DNA from: an uncultured Tolumonas sp. | GTDB lineage: Bacteria > Pseudomonadota > Gammaproteobacteria > Enterobacterales > Aeromonadaceae | Direction: 5' to 3' | Assembly: GCF_963556105.2 (NCBI RefSeq) | Contig: NZ_OY829944.1 | Span: forward strand, 2,267,501 to 2,331,500 | Length of the DNA stretch: 64,000 bases | Part shown: positions 53,227 to 63,185 of the stretch, one piece after another | Numbering within the stretch: position 1 is the first letter of the stretch | How the letters are laid out: each line of letters starts with the position of its first letter | Translations under genes and position numbers: made by a program | The notes under the pieces: model-generated | Database searches by the model: none | What the model was told of the DNA's origin: nothing | The model's input: only the letters and a program-made list of their open reading frames with translations

Positions 53227-54000
53227 TTACTGACACGGCTTACTGGCCAGCACATGCATATAACGCCCTAAATGGACGAACGGCTCTTGCTGACAATAAC
53301 GTAATTCCATTTCCAATAAATCGGAAAACTTTTTGTACTGATCTTCTTTATGCCGCATGTAGTCGTGGATCACACGCACGCCACTGCGACACAACAGTGG
53401 CATCTGCCATTCTGCCAGCCATTGGTACACATCCGCGGGTGTTTGCGGGTTGGTCGGTGTCAGTTTTTGCTGCCGTTTTTTTACCAGACCAGCACGGATG
53501 TAGTCAAAATTCCCGACTACCAGACTTTGAAACAACAACGCATCACGGTTGTAAAACAGTAATGAAAACAGCCCGCCCGGCTTCAGATAATGCAACAACC
53601 CAACGAGGGTCTGTTTCGGATCAGCCAGCCATTCGACAACCGCATGACACAGCACAAAATCAAATGTGCCATCTACGTGTTCAGGCAGATCCTGAATGGC
53701 GCAATGCACTAAACGGATGCGCTCCGTCAGCCCTTTTTCAGCAATTTGTTCTTTCGCCAGTTCCAGCATATCGGCTGAAAGATCACATAATGTGACATCA
53801 TGCCCCAGAGCAGCCAGTTTTTGCGCAAAAAAACCAAAACCACCACCGGCATCTAAAATGCGTAACTTTTGATTACCAAAGCGCGCCAGCCCTTGTTCCA
53901 GATCTCGCCAGACAACCGCGGTACGGATCTGTCCTTTACTGGTGGCATAGATGTTCTGTGCAAATTTCTCTGACAGCCCATCAAAAGAGTGATCTGACAT
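53227..54000 (-). CDS. cmoM: tRNA 5-carboxymethoxyuridine methyltransferase
   Basis: 257 residues (E. coli CmoM/SmtA 261). The SAM-binding motif is ILDAGGGFGFFAQKLAALGHDVTLCD, then VLCHAVVEWLADP. CmoM methylates cmo5U34 in certain tRNAs to widen decoding. It is the first gene of the muk operon, divergent from elyC, as in E. coli. No ribosome site stands out beyond AAGG-like bases. Confidence 0.95.
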   Translation of the reverse strand: MSDHSFDGLSEKFAQNIYATSKGQIRTAVVWRDLEQGLARFGNQKLRILDAGGGFGFFAQKLAALGHDVTLCDLSADMLELAKEQIAEKGLTERIRLVHCAIQDLPEHVDGTFDFVLCHAVVEWLADPKQTLVGLLHYLKPGGLFSLLFYNRDALLFQSLVVGNFDYIRAGLVKKRQQKLTPTNPQTPADVYQWLAEWQMPLLCRSGVRVIHDYMRHKEDQYKKFSDLLEMELRYCQQEPFVHLGRYMHVLASKPCQ

Positions 54001-54094
54001 AAAGGTTATTCTGCTGTATCTGATGGAAAAGGGCCGCTATTCTGTCATAAGCCGCGAAAACGTGGAATTTCGATCGTCAATTCGGGATGAAGAT

Positions 54095-54850
54095 ATGCTT
54101 TTTATGCTTAAAAAATGGCTGGGTCTGCTGCTGATGCCGCTGCCTTTTTGTGCGCTACTACTTTTTGTCGGCTTATTTTTACTATGGTTAACCCGCTGGC
54201 AGAAAAGTGGCAAGTTACTTATCTCGGTTGCCACTATCGTGTTAATTATGTTTTCAGTTCGCCCAACCAGCGTGATGCTCAATCGGCCATTAGAGCAGAT
54301 GTACCCCGCTTTTCCTGATAATCAGCCCGTCGATTTTATTATTGTTTTAGGTCATGGTCATGTTTCTGATCCGTTGGTGCCTTTGGCAAGTCAGCTCACT
54401 GAAGCCGCCAGTGCACGAATACAAGAAGCCTTACGCATAAAACGCCTGAACCCTAAGGCACATATGATTTTTTCTGGCAGCATTGCTGGCGACCCAATAT
54501 CTGGTGCAGAAATGTACGCCCGTGTCGCGGAAGCTAATGGCGTAGCACGGAATGATATGACATTGATTGAAAATGCTCGCGATACAGAAGAGGAAGTGGC
54601 TCGTGATAGCCAGCTAATTTCCAACCACCCTACGGCACTTGTTACCTCTGCATCGCATATGCCCAGAGCCATGACATTATTCCATCAGGTAGGTATGAAC
54701 CCGATCCCGGCTCCGGCCCAATATGTAGGCCGAGAGCAACAATTGCCGGTTCCGGCCTACGGTTATTTACCATCCGGACGTTATCTTATGTATTCTGAAA
54801 TGGCATTACATGAATGGATTGGTCAATTATGGAACCGTTTTCGTAACTAA
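54095..54850 (+). CDS. elyC: Envelope biogenesis factor ElyC (DUF218)
   Basis: 251 residues from ATG 54095, giving MLFMLKKWLG as in E. coli ElyC; upstream ATG 54023 would add 24 unrelated residues. Two N-terminal helices (about 12-31 and 40-56) anchor a periplasmic DUF218 domain: DFIIVLGHGHVSDP, SGAEMYARVAEANGV, ENARDTEEEVARDS and TSASHMPRAMTLF. It affects peptidoglycan and lipid carrier use. Its place next to cmoM-muk matches enterobacteria. Confidence 0.94.
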   Translation: MLFMLKKWLGLLLMPLPFCALLLFVGLFLLWLTRWQKSGKLLISVATIVLIMFSVRPTSVMLNRPLEQMYPAFPDNQPVDFIIVLGHGHVSDPLVPLASQLTEAASARIQEALRIKRLNPKAHMIFSGSIAGDPISGAEMYARVAEANGVARNDMTLIENARDTEEEVARDSQLISNHPTALVTSASHMPRAMTLFHQVGMNPIPAPAQYVGREQQLPVPAYGYLPSGRYLMYSEMALHEWIGQLWNRFRN

Positions 54851-54983
54851 CTTGTTAACAAATAGAGCTCTTTTTATTTCGTTTTGTTTTTTTTCAAGTG
54901 AAGTTCCTGATATGGATCAGTAATAAGAGAAAAAATTACGAGCAGTAACAAAATGGCGACTATTCGTCAGGCTTCACACCTTC

Positions 54984-54989
54984 TATAAT
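54984..54989 (+). promoter_or_regulatory. tpiA -10 box
   Basis: TATAAT 50 bases upstream of the tpiA ATG. No good -35 hexamer is visible at the expected distance, so activity may depend on an activator or extended contacts. Confidence 0.45.
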
Positions 54990-55038
54990 GCGTTGCAAAT
55001 ACTTATAAACATCACAAACCATCCTGAGGATACAGCAA

Positions 55039-55794
55039 ATGAGACAACACCTGATCATGGGTAACTGGAAACTGAACGGCACTAAAGCGTCTGTTGAAGC
55101 TCTGGTTGAAGGTCTGAAAGCACCTGTAGCTGCAGCAGCAAACGTTGAAGTCGCTGTTTGTGCACCTGTTATTTTCCTGGGTCAAGTTGAACAACTGACT
55201 GCCGGTTCTGCACTGAAATATGGTTCACAAGATGCAGACGTTCATACCTCTGGCGCATTCACTGGTGAAAACTCTCCAGTTATGCTGAAAGAATTCGGCT
55301 GTAAATACGCTCTGGTTGGTCACAGCGAACGTCGTACTCTGCATGCAGAAACTGACGCTGTTGTTGCTGCTAAATACGTTGCTATTCAAGCTGGTGGGCT
55401 GGTTCCTGTTCTGTGTATCGGTGAAACTCTGGAACAGTTCGAAGCTAACGAAACTAACGCTGTTGTTGAAACTCAGCTGAAAGCAGTTATCGACGTAGCG
55501 GGTATCGACTCTTTCGCTAACGCTGTTATCGCTTACGAACCAGTATGGGCAATCGGCACTGGCAAAACTGCTACTCCAGAAATCGCTCAATCAGTACACG
55601 CACACATCCGTGCTTACCTGGCTGGTTTCAACGCTGATGTAGCTGCTAAAGTACAGGTTCTGTACGGTGGTTCTATGAACGCTGCAAATGCGGCTGAACT
55701 GCTGGCTCAAGCTGACATCGATGGCGGTCTGATCGGTGGTGCATCTCTGAAAGTGGCTGACTTCTCTGCCATCATCGAAGCTGCAGCTAAATAA
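55039..55794 (+). CDS. tpiA: Triosephosphate isomerase
   Basis: 251 residues. Active-site parts are GNWKLNG (Lys11/12), VGHSERR (His) and AYEPVWAIGTGKTATPE (Glu and loop 6), and the phosphate loop is YGGSMN. It interconverts dihydroxyacetone phosphate and glyceraldehyde 3-phosphate. Codon use is strongly biased (CTG, GAA, AAA, GGT), consistent with very high expression. Confidence 0.99.
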   Translation: MRQHLIMGNWKLNGTKASVEALVEGLKAPVAAAANVEVAVCAPVIFLGQVEQLTAGSALKYGSQDADVHTSGAFTGENSPVMLKEFGCKYALVGHSERRTLHAETDAVVAAKYVAIQAGGLVPVLCIGETLEQFEANETNAVVETQLKAVIDVAGIDSFANAVIAYEPVWAIGTGKTATPEIAQSVHAHIRAYLAGFNADVAAKVQVLYGGSMNAANAAELLAQADIDGGLIGGASLKVADFSAIIEAAAK

Positions 55795-55803
55795 TTGTTT
55801 TTG

Positions 55804-55834
55804 CAAGGCATCCTCATAGAGGGTGCCTTGTTTT
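55804..55834 (+). terminator. tpiA terminator
   Basis: CAAGGCA ... TGCCTTG stem followed by TTTTG; inner bases pair partly (TCCTC/AGGG). Confidence 0.8.
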
Positions 55835-55958
55835 GTATTACACGGTCCGGATATGAACGGGTGAACTTCCAGACGGCTGATAAAATCATAACGACATGCC
55901 ATGTGTAGTACTCACTCAAAAATCTGTTTGTTTTGTAATTTCTATATAGAGGCACACA

Positions 55959-56921
55959 ATGATCAAGAAAATTGGTGTTTTGACCAGTGGTGGTGATGCA
56001 CAAGGTATGAACGCGGCAATCCGCGCTGTAGTTCGTGCTGCACTGGCTAAAGGTATTGAAGTTTACGGTATTCGCGACGGTTATTTGGGCTTACACCGCG
56101 ACCGTATCGAAAAACTGGATCGCCGCAGCGTGTCAGACATCATTAACCGTGGTGGCACCATGCTAGGCTCTGCTCGCTTCCCTGCTTTCAAAGAAGAAAG
56201 TGTACGTCGTGAAGCGATCGCCAACCTGAATAAACACGGCATCGAAGCACTGGTTGTTATCGGTGGCGACGGCTCTTATATGGGCGCGAAAAAACTGACT
56301 GAAATGGGCTACCCATGTATCGGTCTGCCAGGCACTATCGACAACGATATCGCTGGCACTGATTTCACTATCGGTTTCGATACTGCACTGAACGTAGTAA
56401 TGGAAGCGATTGACCGTCTGCGTGATACCTCTACTTCTCACAAACGTATCTCTGTGGTTGAAGTAATGGGCCGTCACTGTGGCGACTTAGCAATGGCAGC
56501 AGCTGTTGCTGGTGGTGCAGAATTCGTTATCGTTCCTGAAAAAGGCTTCAAAAAAGAAGACCTGCTGGCCAATATCGATGAAGGTATTGCGAACGGTAAA
56601 CGTCATGCAATCATCACCATTTGCGAACACGTTACCGATGTTAACGCGCTGGCCAATTTGATCGAACTGCATACTGGTTTGGAAACTCGTGCAACCATTC
56701 TGGGTCACATTCAGCGTGGTGGTTCACCAACAGCACGTGATCGCGTATTAGCAAGCCGTATGGGCGCTTATGCTGTGGATCTGTTGTTACAAGGTGAAGG
56801 TGGTCGTTGTGTTGGTTTGTTGAAAAATGAACTGGTTCACCACGATATCATCGATTGTATTGAGAACATGAAACGTCCATTTAACGAAGAACTGTATAAT
56901 CTGACTGAAGTTCTGTTCTAA
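55959..56921 (+). CDS. pfkA: 6-phosphofructokinase
   Basis: 320 residues as in E. coli PfkA. ATP site [17 protein letters not shown] and GGDGSYMGA; substrate site [20 protein letters not shown] with the catalytic TIDND; RHCGDLA and [13 protein letters not shown] complete the family set. It phosphorylates fructose 6-phosphate, the product of scrK. A GAGG site lies 8 bases before the ATG. Codon bias is high, like tpiA. Confidence 0.99.
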   Translation: MIKKIGVLTSGGDAQGMNAAIRAVVRAALAKGIEVYGIRDGYLGLHRDRIEKLDRRSVSDIINRGGTMLGSARFPAFKEESVRREAIANLNKHGIEALVVIGGDGSYMGAKKLTEMGYPCIGLPGTIDNDIAGTDFTIGFDTALNVVMEAIDRLRDTSTSHKRISVVEVMGRHCGDLAMAAAVAGGAEFVIVPEKGFKKEDLLANIDEGIANGKRHAIITICEHVTDVNALANLIELHTGLETRATILGHIQRGGSPTARDRVLASRMGAYAVDLLLQGEGGRCVGLLKNELVHHDIIDCIENMKRPFNEELYNLTEVLF

Positions 56922-56932
56922 TATTCATCATT

Positions 56933-56964
56933 AAAAAGCCTTCCTTTTTTAAGGAAGGCTTTTT
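56933..56964. terminator. Bidirectional terminator between pfkA and ybjD
   Basis: AAAAAGCCTTCC / GGAAGGCTTTTT stem with an 8-base loop and T runs on both strands. Confidence 0.95.
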
Positions 56965-58590
56965 TTATGCCTGCTCTCGCGCCAAGGCTACGACTCTGTT
57001 AAACATGTTTTGTAGTAAACTTGGTACGCTATCAACACCTTGCTTCATCGCTTCCTCAATCACCGCTAATGCCATACCCGGTTTTGAGCGACGAGAAACT
57101 GCACGTTCAATAATTTTATTGGCCGGTAAATTATGCAGATCTCGGTTACCCGCTTCCCGCCGATAGACATCCTCAAAACCATGTGTAAAAAGAAAATGCT
57201 CAATATCTCGGCTGGGCAACAAGGTCAAATTGCTAGCACTACCATGCTGATGTTCCTCAGCCATTAATCTTCTGGCGCCTTGAACATACCGAACCCCTGC
57301 TTCATCGCCATCAGCCAGCATATGCCATGAAATACCCAGATCATTGGCCAATTTAATCAATGGTGAATACCCACACTGCGCATATTCAATGATACGCACG
57401 CCTTCCCCTGGCAAATGGTAACCACATAACTGAGCCAATTCAGAGAGTAACCACAGCTCCGTTTCCCCTTCCACTAACAGCCAGCAACGGGCAAATAATG
57501 ACATTGGCCGGTTGATACGCACATGAAACGTGATCTTGCGTAAATCATCAGCGGTGAAACGATTTTCATCCATCTGATAACTTTTCGCCGTACCATTAGT
57601 TCTAACTAACCGCCTGATCTGGCTCAACGGCAATGTGGTCAACAAATCACCAGAGTTAGTCGTTAAAATTTTCTGCCCCGGAAGTTGCTGAATCAGCCCC
57701 CACGCAATCGACATCATCGTTGGATGTAAACGACTTTCCGGATCTTCCAAAATATAGATAGGGCGTGCTTCGTGTTCTAACTTACGCCCTGAATGCGATG
57801 ACAATAAAGCATGACCAATCCGGGCCAGCATCTGCTGCATGGTGTCATTATCCATATTCCGTAATAGATCATGCCAGTCAGTTAAACCATGAAGTGAACC
57901 CGGTTGGTTAATAATATCGCGCTGACTGCGCTTCGTTTGATGCGGAACATTCATGAAATAACGATCAAGCAAATATTCTGCGGCATGCACACCATCGGTG
58001 ATGTGTTGCTGCCGATCTGGAGTGCAATCCGGTAATAAGTCGGTAATGTCACCCACAAAATCATCCGGCTCAACGGCTGGTTCAACTAGTGCACTGATTG
58101 AACGGGAATCGCGAAGACGTAAGACTGGGTTCATTGAGCTTAATAAACGAATCAATTCCGTGCTATTTTCATCAGGCACTCGACTGCCATGTGCATCTTC
58201 AAAGAAATGTTCTGAAATAATCTCATCCGTATTCAAAGTGGCTTTGGCCACATAATGAATACGGTGAAACATGTCTAAATGATGACGGGTCCAGATGCTG
58301 GACAATCGGTTGAGGCGGTGAGAATGCTGACTGATACCTGGCCGGTGTTCCCGGAAGGTAAGACGGATAATGAGTTCCTGACCGTTGGCACCATCACAGG
58401 GCGCCCGGTAAAAATCGTCAGCGACAAATTGATAAGGTAATTCATCATGACCAAGCAGACTCCATAATGCTCTTAATAGACTGCTTTTACCCCAGGCATT
58501 CTCCCCGATCAGCGCGGTAATTTGCCCCAGTTTAACTGATAGCCTGGAGATGCCACGAAATCCTGTTATTTCAATTTGTTCCAGAAACAT
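56965..58590 (-). CDS. ybjD: OLD-family ATPase/nuclease YbjD
   Basis: 541 residues. The N-terminus FLEQIEITGFRGISRLSV and Walker A IGENAWGKSSLLRALW match YbjD (DUF2813). The ABC ATPase part is followed by a TOPRIM domain with LLVEGETELWLLSELA and the acidic pair in HMLADGDEAGVRY. OLD-family proteins are DNA-targeting nucleases; some (class 2) pair with a UvrD-like helicase in anti-phage Gabija, but no such partner is next to it here, so it is probably the housekeeping YbjD. Confidence 0.9.
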   Translation of the reverse strand: MFLEQIEITGFRGISRLSVKLGQITALIGENAWGKSSLLRALWSLLGHDELPYQFVADDFYRAPCDGANGQELIIRLTFREHRPGISQHSHRLNRLSSIWTRHHLDMFHRIHYVAKATLNTDEIISEHFFEDAHGSRVPDENSTELIRLLSSMNPVLRLRDSRSISALVEPAVEPDDFVGDITDLLPDCTPDRQQHITDGVHAAEYLLDRYFMNVPHQTKRSQRDIINQPGSLHGLTDWHDLLRNMDNDTMQQMLARIGHALLSSHSGRKLEHEARPIYILEDPESRLHPTMMSIAWGLIQQLPGQKILTTNSGDLLTTLPLSQIRRLVRTNGTAKSYQMDENRFTADDLRKITFHVRINRPMSLFARCWLLVEGETELWLLSELAQLCGYHLPGEGVRIIEYAQCGYSPLIKLANDLGISWHMLADGDEAGVRYVQGARRLMAEEHQHGSASNLTLLPSRDIEHFLFTHGFEDVYRREAGNRDLHNLPANKIIERAVSRRSKPGMALAVIEEAMKQGVDSVPSLLQNMFNRVVALAREQA

Positions 58591-58668
58591 AAGGCATTAC
58601 CAGTTTTTATTTTTAACTATAACAAACTGATAGCAAAGCCGCCGTCTGTTCTGCAAGAACAACCGTAT

Positions 58669-58785
58669 TTATCGTTCGCTGACCTTGACTGGTGTCAAAT
58701 TTGCTTGATTGGCAGGTGAGGATTCATGCTGCCATAAGCTGAACCACATATGGCGCTGTTTAATTTTTTTACGACGTAGTTTCAT
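58669..58785 (-). CDS. Possible small basic protein
   Basis: A 38-codon frame from ATG 58783-58785 with GAGAG just upstream. The peptide starts MKLRRKKIKQRHMWFSLW and ends PVKVSER. It has no other support (no terminator), and chance cannot be excluded. The remaining bases 58591-58862 hold nothing else I can identify. Confidence 0.35.
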   Translation of the reverse strand: MKLRRKKIKQRHMWFSLWQHESSPANQANLTPVKVSER

Positions 58786-58862
58786 CGGCACTCTCTTGGG
58801 TTATTTCGTTCTAATGACCAGTGCAGAGTGCCTGTGGAAAATGACAATATGATGACTAAAAA

Positions 58863-59624
58863 TCAGCCTGCATAATGTTGCCAGAGTAAACGAGCCGACA
58901 TCACCAATGACATTGTCACCAATAATGGGCGGATAATTTTGCTTCCCTTACTTATTACCATTTTTGAACCAAGACGCGCACCGATGAATTGCCCAACGCC
59001 CATCACAATGCCCACTTGCCAGAGAATTTTTCCGCCCAGCATAAAGAAAATAAGGGAAGCCACATTCGATGTGAAATTTAATAATTTGCTATACGCCGTT
59101 GCTTTAGACAGATTAAAACCCGCCAGTGCGACAAAAGCGATAGCAAAGAATGAGCCGGTTCCCGGACCAAAAAAACCGTCATAAAACCCCACACCCAAGC
59201 CAACTAACAGGCAGAACAGTGAAAAATTGATCCGTTGCTGACGGTCTTCTTCGCCAATACGCGGAGAAAACATGAAATACAGAGCAAAACCGATCAGCAT
59301 AAACGGAATGGCTTGTTTTAATGCCGACGGGTCAATTTGCTGAACCAGCAAGGTGCCCAGCGCACTACCAATAAAGGTAAAAAAGATGCCGTTTCTGATC
59401 AGTTTCAGATCAATATAACCGCGGCGTAAAAAATAGAATGTGGCAGAAAAACTGCCAAAGCTACTTTGTAATTTATTGGTGGCCAATGCCTGAGCTGGCG
59501 AGATCCCCACACTCAGTAAGACAGGTACAGTTAATAATCCACCACCACCGGCAATTGAATCGATAAATCCGGCCGCGATGCCACAGAAAGCCAGTAAGAT
59601 CAGGGTTGAAAGCTCTAATTCCAT
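58863..59624 (-). CDS. TSUP (TauE/SafE) transporter, YfcA-like
   Basis: 253 residues with about eight helices and two family repeats: GFIDSIAGGGGLLTVPVLLSVGISPAQALATNKLQ and GFYDGFFGPGTGSFFAIAFVALAGFNLSKATAYSKLLN. The TSUP family exports sulfite, sulfoacetate or similar anions; the substrate here is unknown. Upstream is divergent from the VF530 gene. Confidence 0.92.
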   Translation of the reverse strand: MELELSTLILLAFCGIAAGFIDSIAGGGGLLTVPVLLSVGISPAQALATNKLQSSFGSFSATFYFLRRGYIDLKLIRNGIFFTFIGSALGTLLVQQIDPSALKQAIPFMLIGFALYFMFSPRIGEEDRQQRINFSLFCLLVGLGVGFYDGFFGPGTGSFFAIAFVALAGFNLSKATAYSKLLNFTSNVASLIFFMLGGKILWQVGIVMGVGQFIGARLGSKMVISKGSKIIRPLLVTMSLVMSARLLWQHYAG

Positions 59625-59759
59625 GATAATTAAGATAGATGTGGAAAAGTGATCATAATCACACAGATAACTGTCTATTTCTATCTTTGCTGATTTGCTA
59701 TTTCAGCTTTCATCTCCTACTCTGTCGGCTTATTTTTATATCGCAGAACATGAATCAAT

Positions 59760-60011
59760 ATGTCCCAATTTCAATCCAAAGATCCGCTGCATGGCGTGAC
59801 GCTGGAGCAGATCGTCACAGCACTGGTCGCTCATTATGGCTGGGATGAACTCGGTCAGCGCATCGATATCAACTGCTTTCAAAATGAACCCAGTGTTAAA
59901 TCGAGTCTCAAATTTTTACGTCGCACACCTTGGGCCAGAGCCAAAGTAGAAGATTTGTATGTGTTAACTCAAAATTCACCTTGGGTTAAAAAAGAGCCGA
60001 ATAAAGAGTAA
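59760..60011 (+). CDS. VF530-family DNA-binding protein
   Basis: An 83-residue protein beginning [19 protein letters not shown] with [14 protein letters not shown] and [14 protein letters not shown], the complete VF530 (DUF2132) family profile. A solved member binds DNA through the basic end. The ribosome site is weak. It is followed within 5 bases by the YgjP-like gene. Confidence 0.92.
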   Translation: MSQFQSKDPLHGVTLEQIVTALVAHYGWDELGQRIDINCFQNEPSVKSSLKFLRRTPWARAKVEDLYVLTQNSPWVKKEPNKE

Positions 60012-60016
60012 CAACC

Positions 60017-60532
60017 ATGTCTGATTTAATGTATCTGAATGGTTACCCCGAACAGTTACTACAGCAAGTCCGGCAACTGATCACTAAGCAGCAATTAGGG
60101 GAATGGTTGGCAAAACGCTATCCGGAACGACACGATATCCAGAGTGATACAGCACTGTTTGATTATGTTGCTGAACTCAAGAATCGTTATATGCGTAATG
60201 TTTCCGCCATTAGCAAAGTGCGGTATGACAGTAAATTATCAGTCGTACATCATGCGCTAGGTTTGAATGTACGAAAAGCACAGCTGCAAGGCAGTAAAAT
60301 CAAGCGGAAACATGACATCATTATTGCCAGTGTTTTCCGGGAAGCGCCGCCAGAATTTTTACGCATGATAGCCGTACATGAGCTGGCACACCTGAAAGAA
60401 ACGCAACACGATAAAGCGTTCTACCAGTTTTGCACTTATATGGAACCGGCATATCATCAGTTAGAATTTGATTTCCGTGTGTTTATGACCAATCGCGATT
60501 TGATTAAGAAAACACAAAATACCGAAATCTGA
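60017..60532 (+). CDS. YgjP-like metalloprotein (DUF45)
   Basis: 171 residues with the zincin motif HELAHLKETQHDKAFYQF. This DUF45/YgjP fold includes proteins annotated as M48-type peptidases and a nucleotide pyrophosphatase in E. coli. Which activity applies is not clear from sequence. It is co-directional and close to VF530. Confidence 0.85.
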   Translation: MSDLMYLNGYPEQLLQQVRQLITKQQLGEWLAKRYPERHDIQSDTALFDYVAELKNRYMRNVSAISKVRYDSKLSVVHHALGLNVRKAQLQGSKIKRKHDIIIASVFREAPPEFLRMIAVHELAHLKETQHDKAFYQFCTYMEPAYHQLEFDFRVFMTNRDLIKKTQNTEI

Positions 60533-60588
60533 TTTTTCCGCTACAATACACAAAACTGTATTCATCCACTCAAATTGGACAAATTAAT

Positions 60589-60942
60589 ATGACAGATCAC
60601 ATCGAACAGCACATCCCAGAAAATTTTATCACCGAAGTCAAAGATAATGGTGTTCTTTGGGGGCTGCAGTTTGAAGATGAATGGGTGGTTTGCGACTCAC
60701 AAGACGATGAAGCGGTTGATGTCTTACCTTTGTGGTCATCTGAACGTGCAGCAAAACTTTTGTGCTGTGATGAATGGAAAGAATATCAACCAGCCGCAAT
60801 TCCATTGGACGAGTTCTTCGACGAATGGGTTAATGACCTGCATGCTGATGGCGTATTGATCGGTGTGGAGTGGGATGAAACCCTGAGTGGTGTGGAAATG
60901 GATATTCTGGATTTCGCGCGCGTACTGTCTCATTTCGAGTAA
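60589..60942 (+). CDS. DUF2750 protein
   Basis: A 117-residue acidic protein with LPLWSSERAAKLLCCDEWKEYQP and IPLDEFFDEWVNDLHADGVLIGVEW, the DUF2750 profile. No function is known. It contains no membrane or export signal. It is followed by a hairpin and a convergent transporter gene. Confidence 0.88.
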   Translation: MTDHIEQHIPENFITEVKDNGVLWGLQFEDEWVVCDSQDDEAVDVLPLWSSERAAKLLCCDEWKEYQPAAIPLDEFFDEWVNDLHADGVLIGVEWDETLSGVEMDILDFARVLSHFE

Positions 60943-60952
60943 ACGCCCAAAT

Positions 60953-60982
60953 TTGAAGGGGAAGAACACATTTCCCCTTCAA
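60953..60982. terminator. Hairpin between DUF2750 and DMT transporter genes
   Basis: TTGAAGGGGAA / TTCCCCTTCAA, 11-bp perfect stem with an 8-base loop, between convergent genes. T-tracts are short. Confidence 0.7.
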
Positions 60983-61003
60983 CTGTTGACTCAAACTTAG
61001 CAA

Positions 61004-61900
61004 TTAAACAGATGTTTGTTCTTCTGCTGTTGTCACCTCTTTTTCCGGTAACTGACTAATTACCACGCCAACAAATACTGCCGCACACGCCAGACATTGC
61101 CAAAAATTCAGCCGTTCATTCAATAACCAGAATGCCAATAACAGGGTAAAAACGGGGATCAAATTAATATATGCCGTGGCTAGTGACACCGGAACCCTGC
61201 TGATAGCCCAGTTGTACAACCAATAGGCACCGATCGTAACAATCGTTGCCAAATAAATGAAATTCCCCCACTGAAATAGCGGAATATTAGCTGGCATATC
61301 GTGTTGTAAAGCCAGTGGGCCAAAGAAAATGACGCCGACAAAAGCCTGAAACGAGGTCAGCACCAGTGCTGAATAACGCGTTGATAATTTCCGGATCGAT
61401 GTTGAGTAAACCGCACCACATAACATCGCCATAAACTCCAGCGTATTTCCCAATAGCGGATTGCTGGCTTGTTCGCCATTTTGCGCAGCCATACTTAACC
61501 CTGAACAACCCAGGATCGCAATAATAAAACCGATGATCTGCGGTTTCCCGATACGCTCTTTCAGGATCAAAAATGCCGCCACAGAAGCCAGTAACGGTAA
61601 TGTTGCGGTGATCACACCCGCTTGCCCAGCAGTGGTGTATTGCAACGCCGATGTTTCAAATAGGAAATATAAACAGGGTTCCGCAATACCCATCACCAGC
61701 AGCCAGCGCCAGTCGCCAGCTTTATAACGAAACTGTAAAAGCTTCTTACCAAAAAGCAAAAAACAACCACTGGCAATCAACATACGGATAAATACAATCT
61801 GTGTCGGATGAAAGTAATCCAGCAGATATTTCAATGAGATGAATGCACTGGACCAAAGCAGCATGGCAAGAGTAAGTGCCAGCATCGATAAGCCGCCCAA
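61004..61900 (-). CDS. EamA-family (DMT) transporter
   Basis: 298 residues with ten helices in two EamA repeats (e.g. LLWSSAFISLKYLLDYFHPTQIVFIRM, LNERLNFWQCLACAAVFVGVV). The start is a TTG at 61898-61900: a perfect AGGAGG sits 5 bases before it, while the next ATG (61885) is 20 bases away from that site. It probably exports metabolites or amino acids; the substrate is unknown. It is divergent from rsxA. Confidence 0.92.
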   Translation of the reverse strand: MGGLSMLALTLAMLLWSSAFISLKYLLDYFHPTQIVFIRMLIASGCFLLFGKKLLQFRYKAGDWRWLLVMGIAEPCLYFLFETSALQYTTAGQAGVITATLPLLASVAAFLILKERIGKPQIIGFIIAILGCSGLSMAAQNGEQASNPLLGNTLEFMAMLCGAVYSTSIRKLSTRYSALVLTSFQAFVGVIFFGPLALQHDMPANIPLFQWGNFIYLATIVTIGAYWLYNWAISRVPVSLATAYINLIPVFTLLLAFWLLNERLNFWQCLACAAVFVGVVISQLPEKEVTTAEEQTSV

Positions 61901-62041
61901 AATTACCTCCTGGAAACGGGGCTAAAGAGAGCAAAGTCTAGCCATTCAACGTAGTAATAGCCAGAAACCCTTGTGATTAAGGGTTGTTAAGCATTCGGCA
62001 TACTAAGATAATGTGCGCGCTTGCAAGCTGAGGTATGAATT

Positions 62042-62623
62042 ATGTCTGAATACCTGTTACTTCTGGTCAGTACTGTACTGGTCAATAACTTCGTATTAGT
62101 TAAATTTCTCGGTCTCTGCCCCTTCATGGGCGTATCGAAAAAAATTGAACCTGCCATTGGCATGGGTGTCGCCACTGCGTTTGTATTAACGCTGACATCG
62201 GCTTTCTGTTATCTGGTCGACCACTACATATTGACGCCACTGGGTGCCGCATCACTCAGCACACTGGCATTTATATTAGTCATCGCGGTGGTTGTACAGT
62301 TTACCGAAATGGTCATTCAGAAAAGCGCTCCCGATCTTTATCGCGTGCTGGGTATTTATCTGCCGCTGATCACCACGAACTGTATCGTGCTGGGTTTAGC
62401 TCTGCTGAATATCAATTTGCAGCATAATTTTATGCAAAGCGTGGTGTATGGCTTTGGTGGCGGTATGGGTTTCATGCTGGTGTTGGTTTTGTTCGCCAGT
62501 TTGCGAGAACGCATCGCAGCCGCTGATGTACCAGTTCCGTTTCAAGGTGTGGCAATTGGCATGGTGACCGCAGGGTTAATGTCTCTGGCTTTCCTCGGTT
62601 TCACTGGCTTAATAAAGCTCTAA
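62042..62623 (+). CDS. rsxA: Electron transport complex subunit RsxA
   Basis: 193 residues as in E. coli. Six helices with [22 protein letters not shown] at the start. It belongs to the Rsx/Rnf complex, which uses ion motive force to drive electrons to SoxR or other partners. GAGG lies 9 bases before the ATG. It opens the rsxABCDGE operon, of which three genes are in the window. Confidence 0.98.
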   Translation: MSEYLLLLVSTVLVNNFVLVKFLGLCPFMGVSKKIEPAIGMGVATAFVLTLTSAFCYLVDHYILTPLGAASLSTLAFILVIAVVVQFTEMVIQKSAPDLYRVLGIYLPLITTNCIVLGLALLNINLQHNFMQSVVYGFGGGMGFMLVLVLFASLRERIAAADVPVPFQGVAIGMVTAGLMSLAFLGFTGLIKL

Positions 62624-62627
62624 TATC

Positions 62628-63185
62628 ATGAATCAGATTTTATTCATCATCATTATTTTTACCGGCTTGGCTTTACTCTTCGGGGTACTGCTGGGTTATG
62701 CCGCTATTCGGTTCAAAGTGGAATCAGACCCCATCGTTGATCAACTGGATGCTATTTTGCCGCAAACACAATGCGGACAATGTGGCTACCCTGGTTGTCG
62801 CCCGTACGCACAAGCGATTGCAAATGGCGATAGTATCAACAAATGTGTGCCTGGCGGTTCGCAGACAATCCAAAAAATTGCCGATTTGATGGGGGTAGAG
62901 CCACCGTCAGATGATAACGAATTACTAATAAGCCCACCGAAACGCGTAGCTTTCATCCATGAAAACCTGTGCATTGGCTGTACTAAGTGCATTCAGGCTT
63001 GTCCGGTAGACGCCATCATTGGTGCGCCTAAACAGATGCATACCATCCTGCGCAGCGAATGTACCGGTTGTGACCTGTGCGTTGACCCGTGCCCAACGGA
63101 CTGTATCGAAATGATCGAATTACCTGCCACGCCGGATCGCTGGAAGTGGGATGTTGAAACAATTCCAGTGAGAATGGTGCAATGA
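62628..63185 (+). CDS. rsxB: Electron transport complex subunit RsxB
   Basis: 185 residues with an N-terminal membrane helix, a 4-Cys cluster domain ([13 protein letters not shown]) and two 4Fe-4S ferredoxin motifs ([24 protein letters not shown]). It carries electrons between RsxC and the rest of the complex. Its stop overlaps the rsxC start (ATGA). Confidence 0.98.
   Translation: MNQILFIIIIFTGLALLFGVLLGYAAIRFKVESDPIVDQLDAILPQTQCGQCGYPGCRPYAQAIANGDSINKCVPGGSQTIQKIADLMGVEPPSDDNELLISPPKRVAFIHENLCIGCTKCIQACPVDAIIGAPKQMHTILRSECTGCDLCVDPCPTDCIEMIELPATPDRWKWDVETIPVRMVQ

Noticed and set aside
56965-58590. OLD-family nuclease as part of a Gabija defence system
   Set aside because: The sequence matches housekeeping YbjD and there is no UvrD-like gajB next to it; helD lies 17 kb away and is the normal helicase IV.
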